Origin: Phoronis australis
Taxonomy: Eukaryota > Phoronida > Phoronidae
Direction of reading: 5' to 3'
NCBI GenBank assembly: GCA_002633005.1
Contig: NMRA01000445.1
Location: 192,402 to 254,401 of the forward strand
Length of the DNA stretch: 62,000 nt
The notes beneath the pieces were generated by a model. It was not told the origin of the DNA, ran no database searches, and saw only the letters and a program-made list of their open reading frames with translations. The translations under genes and the position numbers were made by a program. Below, in pieces: positions 57,601 to 62,000 of this stretch (the first letter of the stretch is position 1; every line of letters begins with the position of its first letter).

Positions 57601-59300
57601 ACCTTAGTTCTAAGAGATGACGAGCAGCGACAGAGGTACGTAAAAACCCAATCACGCTCGGGATCACAGCGCCACTGTGTCATGTGCGATATTCAACTTC
57701 AGAGAGTCAAAGTCCATTACTTCAATCCACTGACTTATATTTGAACTGCTATTCTGGAAGTTCGACGTTATTGTAGTTCCGTGAGGGTAAAATCGGTCCT
57801 CCATGCAGTAAGCAACCACTCCTGACTTCAAAAATTTCGATTTTAACCACCCATGCTCGGCTTACCGCCCACCCCGTTTTTTTAGATTCCCAATCTAAGC
57901 GCTCTGGGCGCTAACCCAGACGAGTACGATATAAGCATTTACAACTTCACAGACTATTTATTAAATTCTAACTTAAACATTTGTTTTGAATAAAACTTTT
58001 AAAAGCAAAAGTAGCTAAGCATGTTTTATAAAAGTTGCGTCACATGGTTGAAAGTTTTAGACATGTTGAGTTTTTTGGCAAAAAAGATAATTTTTACTGT
58101 TCATGTGAGAAAACAAGTCTCAGGATTATGACGAAATTTCCAAGAGATTTTGTCCATGTCATAAACTTCAGATGAGTGTAGGATTCTCTATTTAATATGA
58201 CCAGATTTAATTTTACAATATTCAATCTATATTTAATACCCATTTTTGATAGCCCTACAACCCAACATAACCGCAATTCCAAAATACCCTATGCAGTCAC
58301 TGGAGACAATTTAGACAGAAAATAATTTACAAAGAGGGCCACGCAGTGCATTCAATTCAAACTCGTTTCCTCATCCATTTATATTTGGGTTAGGATTTGG
58401 TTTCTAAAGAAATCAAATGCATCGTTCCAATGCAATTACATAAAACCCAATATTTGCGCCAAGCCAATATCACAGCTCTTATGTAGCTGTCGCAGCAAAA
58501 TCTGTGACCCCAGCAACAATACATCAAATAACAAATATAAAGCCATACCAACAGGATGTTGCTTACTCGTAACACCTGCTCACCAAGAAATCATGGGTGG
58601 TAAGTTAATAAATAACTGAACCCACAACACTTCTATCATGCAACCATACATCTTCATGAAAGCAGTGTAAACTCTTTCTAACCTTGCAACTCTTGTATAA
58701 CAGTTACCCTTTTCAAGGACAAGGTCATGTATGACCTTAGAAAAACATAGGAATTTGGTGGCCAACTTTGGTGGCTAACTTCCCGGAACATGATATCTAA
58801 GAAACGGTTGATTAGATTCATTTCAGACACTATGTGTTATGCTTTCCACTTTATGAAAATATACACTTTTACTGATCAGAGTTAAAATCAATAGTTTTAT
58901 AGATATTTGACTACATAATATATGCAGATCTGACAACAAGGTCCGACGTAACATTATAACTCTTCTAACCCTAGTTTGTGGTTTTAGTACCTAGTCGTCA
59001 GTACCATCGTTTTTTGATTCATGCCTATTAGTGCCTCGGCATGCCATTGTTTCCAAAGAGATTTAACAGCAGTGCCACCTACAGTTGTAATTTGATTTTT
59101 TTTGCTTTTAGATGCCTGAAAATCTGAAAATCCAAAGACCAGCCATGGAAATACATGGACGTCCCATTGTAATAGTCAAACTTATTTATAAACACAATTA
59201 AAGAATTCATCAAGAATATAACAAGCATTTAAAAAGATTAGAACACATTAGAACTGAAAGGGCATATTTTGTCTACAGACAAAAAGTAATTGCAACTTGA
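51640..59300. other. long gene-poor stretch upstream of TRPM, diverged repeats
   Basis: No coding exon recognised. Contents: a GAT-rich microsatellite (52010-52052); an inverted AT-rich stretch near 52230-52290; a repeat family with copies near 53590, 55480 and 55820 sharing GAAAGCCTG; an 18 bp repeat AACACGGGAAGGTTTTCA (54955-55018); and GCCCATGCTCGGCTTAC-type repeats (56640, 56697, 57848). A G-run (54560-54591) has N at 54573-54578. Two 60-70 codon frames (56905, 57541) are unrecognised. It is probably first-intron or promoter-distal sequence of TRPM. Confidence 0.45.
54955..55018. repeat. 18 bp tandem repeat, about 4 copies
   Basis: AACACGGGAAGGTTTTCA is repeated from about 54955 to 55018 with near-perfect identity. 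Confidence 0.9.
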
Positions 59301-59356
59301 CTATAATCTCCTGGATCTAACAAACCTCAAAAACAAAAACTGAATAAAACACAAAC

Positions 59357-59522
59357 AGACCCCATCATCAGCCTCCTGCTTGCAAGATGACCGACTTGTC
59401 AAAGACTGCCGACTAACATCCTTTTCTAGAACCTTGGACTTCGACATCATTTTCCGATTTGACGTCTCAGCCGCGTTTGTTGCGATATCATGCAGTTTCA
59501 AACATCTTCCTTTTAAGTCCAT
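59357..59522 (-). CDS. weak candidate for the TRPM first coding exon
   Basis: On the minus strand an ATG at 59522 opens MDLKGRCLKLHDIATNAAET and continues, polar and basic, to CKQEADDG, where GTCTGT could act as a non-consensus donor. That end is phase 0, which fits the exon at 50946. TRPM1/3 proteins often have a short basic Ser/Lys-rich N-terminus. Against it: the donor is poor, the intron would be about 8.4 kb, and no sequence match proves it. Confidence 0.25.
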
Positions 59523-59699
59523 TTCGTAAGGAGCAGTAAAATCTCCCACTTCACGGTGTCTCTTTTTACAGACGACATGGAACCGAAATGAAAACAGCCA
59601 ATGCGATTAGCGGCGGCAATATTTAGCCACATACGACATAGAATCCAAACGAAAATACTCAATGAGATTACTGGTAGCGGATACAGATAATACACTGGC

Positions 59700-62000
59700 T
59701 TTGTAAATCAGTTTCCATTTCCACAACAATCAATCATTATTCACGACCACTTCTCAAAGCTCGTCATCCCTGTCGTATATTTGGCCTTCAAGTGTTTCTA
59801 AGATGTCATTCTCAGTTTCTCCGTCACACTTAATTTGCAGGATTCACCTCGTCACCAGCCACAGTTCGCCTACGCTCAGTTAACAGTTTAGACGGAGTTA
59901 CTGACATAAGCAAGTAGACGAACAGACATACAGCTGCTATACTCTGGGCTTATTACAGGCAGAAGAACAATTACGGATAAAAATATGACAGAAATAAAAT
60001 TATCTTAATATTCTGAAAATGCCTGATGCAGTTACATGCGACATAAAGATAAAAGTCAAGCTTGGCACCAAAACACCGGAAAATTCTCTTGTACAAAAAC
60101 CCAAGCCTAAGTTCTTGTATTGAATGACTTCTTAGGCAAAAGCACAATATCAACTTCTGTATCAGTTATACTGTGTCGTTTATATCAGGCAAGGCAATAT
60201 GACGTTTGCGAGTGTTTCATAAGTAACCATGTTCACTGTCGTGGAAACCTCATAAAATCACTGAGATGATCAAAGTATGTAACAGGGCAATCGGCTACCT
60301 AGTTCCACATCGCTGGTTCAATTGCTTCACAAAGTAATGGATACTGCCAGTGGCATGCAGATGGGGTCTAAATCAAATTAGGACATAATCCTTCAGTGCT
60401 AATAGCATTGGAAGTCTTCTTGAGGGAGATTAGCGGTACTTTTTATAGCAAAGCAGAATTGTTGTCTGTAGAGGATGTCTGAAACGATCTTCCTGCCTTG
60501 TACTTCATCACTCTGGTCTAGGACCGAGCATTTGAGTTAACAGGAAAAAACGAAATCATTACATGATTTATGTCTCTCTATGGGGAGATAAAATCCCAGT
60601 ATTACACAGAAACCCAAAGAAGTTGTCTGAAACCTGCTCGCCGTTAAAAAAATAACTTTTACTTAAGACCACTTACAGCTATTATTACTAGTACTGGTTT
60701 CAACATGCTCTTTGGACACAAATTAGAAGTGGTTTCCGTGGTTACGAAGAATTGAGTGTTCATCATAGCTTGAGATCAGGCTCATCAAACCTGTTATTCA
60801 AGGCAAATTAATTGACTAGCCAAGAAGCCCAGAAATCACCTCACTTGCGTAAAACACAATTTGACACCAGTCTTAGGGCGATAAGCGCGAGGAACTCGAG
60901 TAAGATTTGCATGAGGTCAACCTGAGGTCACATGACAGGGAGGTATTACCCCCCCCCTCCTCGAAAAAGGTGGTTGCCAGCACTTGCCGAATGTCAGTGT
61001 GACATTTACGGTAAAAATAGATGGATCTCAATTCAGGTTTCACTTAAATTTATCTTGTTGAAAATTTTGTTTAGTTGCCAAGATTGCCTTGAAACAGGCC
61101 ACCTTTTTCTCTCTAAGCAATCATCTTTTAAAACTGGCCAACCCAATGGCGGCCAGTAGAAGAGTCCCTGATAAGCTGTCTAAATAAAATTGTTTCTTTA
61201 AAAGCAGGCTTACGCCAAACTTCAATTCATTTGAACACGCAATTGGATTGATCACGTCATAAATTTTTGTACTGAATATTGTACCTAATACTGTGGGAAA
61301 ATGTAACATCTATGCCTACTATTGCATCAAAATAATTACAGAGTCAAAATGTGGAGTTTAAATGGGAGTTTTCACCTTTTTAAAGGTCTGAAATTCCCTC
61401 ACCAAACTTTACAATCAGTTTGTAGGATTTAACTAAAATAAAATAAAATATCCACCCGAGTTGGGTTTTAATAAACAGAAGACATGATGTAACAAGGCAT
61501 ATCTAAGAATAGGTTGTAATGTTCAATTTCTGGAGAAGAGAGAGAATACTGATTTACAAAATATAGCTTTTTTAATTTACTAAATCTTTCATTGTTGACC
61601 ATCTATTTGTAAACTCGTCCAACTCTAATTTTTTAATAAATGTATTTCACGGAAAAATAACAAAGATCTTTTTCACCTTAATCTTCTTGACTTAAACATG
61701 CTACAAAGCCACGTTCAGTCTAGGAAATGAACTTTTAATTTAGATGGCTTAGTGCTATGAAACTGGCCATGCCTCGTTTCGGCAACAGTCGGATGTACCG
61801 TGCCCGTATCTTGAGAACCAGTTTGATGCTGTTATTCACTGTAGAAAACTGGTTCTCAAAATTCAGGCCCCTTATATCCAACCATTATCCTTGTTCCTTA
61901 CTAAATAGAGCAGACTGTGATTTTTGGGCTTGAAAACACTTTCAGTTCGTTATTGCTCAAGAATATGCTCAGTTGCGCATATAATGACACGCAGAGACCA
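59700..62000. other. right edge, nothing recognised
   Basis: AT-rich sequence with only short open frames. No exon, RNA gene or clear repeat identified. Confidence 0.4.

Overview
The window is animal nuclear DNA, most likely from a marine invertebrate. It is AT-rich, with multi-exon genes, GT-AG introns of 0.2 to several kb, a non-LTR retrotransposon 3' end, foldback elements, minisatellites and interspersed arrays. Species cannot be fixed from the sequence alone. Three runs of N (12618, 39701, 54573-54578) mark unresolved bases, two of them in poly-C or poly-G runs.

Region 1 (1-7.2 kb). The left edge has the open end of a glutamine-rich plus-strand reading frame. Facing it on the minus strand is a THAP zinc-finger exon with a one-base frameshift. 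A small promoter-like block with a perfect NRF1-type palindrome precedes a short unrecognised coding exon (2227-2365). Two plus-strand exons (3595-3660 and 6950-7196) encode the N-terminal part of a GOLPH3-family Golgi PI4P-binding protein. The remaining GOLPH3 exons were not found.

Region 2 (7.2-24 kb) is repeat-dominated. It holds a 2.9 kb composite of foldback elements, one of them nested in a single arm of another, and a 5'-truncated LINE. It also has three arrays of a ~445 bp repeat, an element whose end has amplified into a 12 bp minisatellite, a 0.7 kb array of 17 bp units and a 41 bp array.

Region 3 (24.5-51 kb, minus strand) carries the main gene, a TRPM-family cation channel of the TRPM1/TRPM3 clade. 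I reconstructed 23 exons whose phases all agree (4,668 nt, 1,555 codons plus stop). They cover the TRPM N-terminal homology region, S1-S6 with pore, TRP helix, coiled coil and a Ser/Thr-rich tail without a kinase. A phase-neutral 54 nt cassette exon and a possible 12 nt micro-exon suggest isoforms. Two exon borders have been tandemly copied into neighbouring introns.

Region 4 (51-62 kb) is probably the 5' part of the TRPM locus: diverged repeats, a solo 3' end of the ~445 bp repeat family and a weak candidate for the first coding exon near 59.4 kb.

The most unusual signal is the ~445 bp repeat family. Each unit is three diverged ~148 bp monomers, and each monomer carries a close match to the bilaterian CTCF core motif. 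About 35 such matches occur, nearly all in five arrays lying in the same orientation; one array is inside a TRPM intron.
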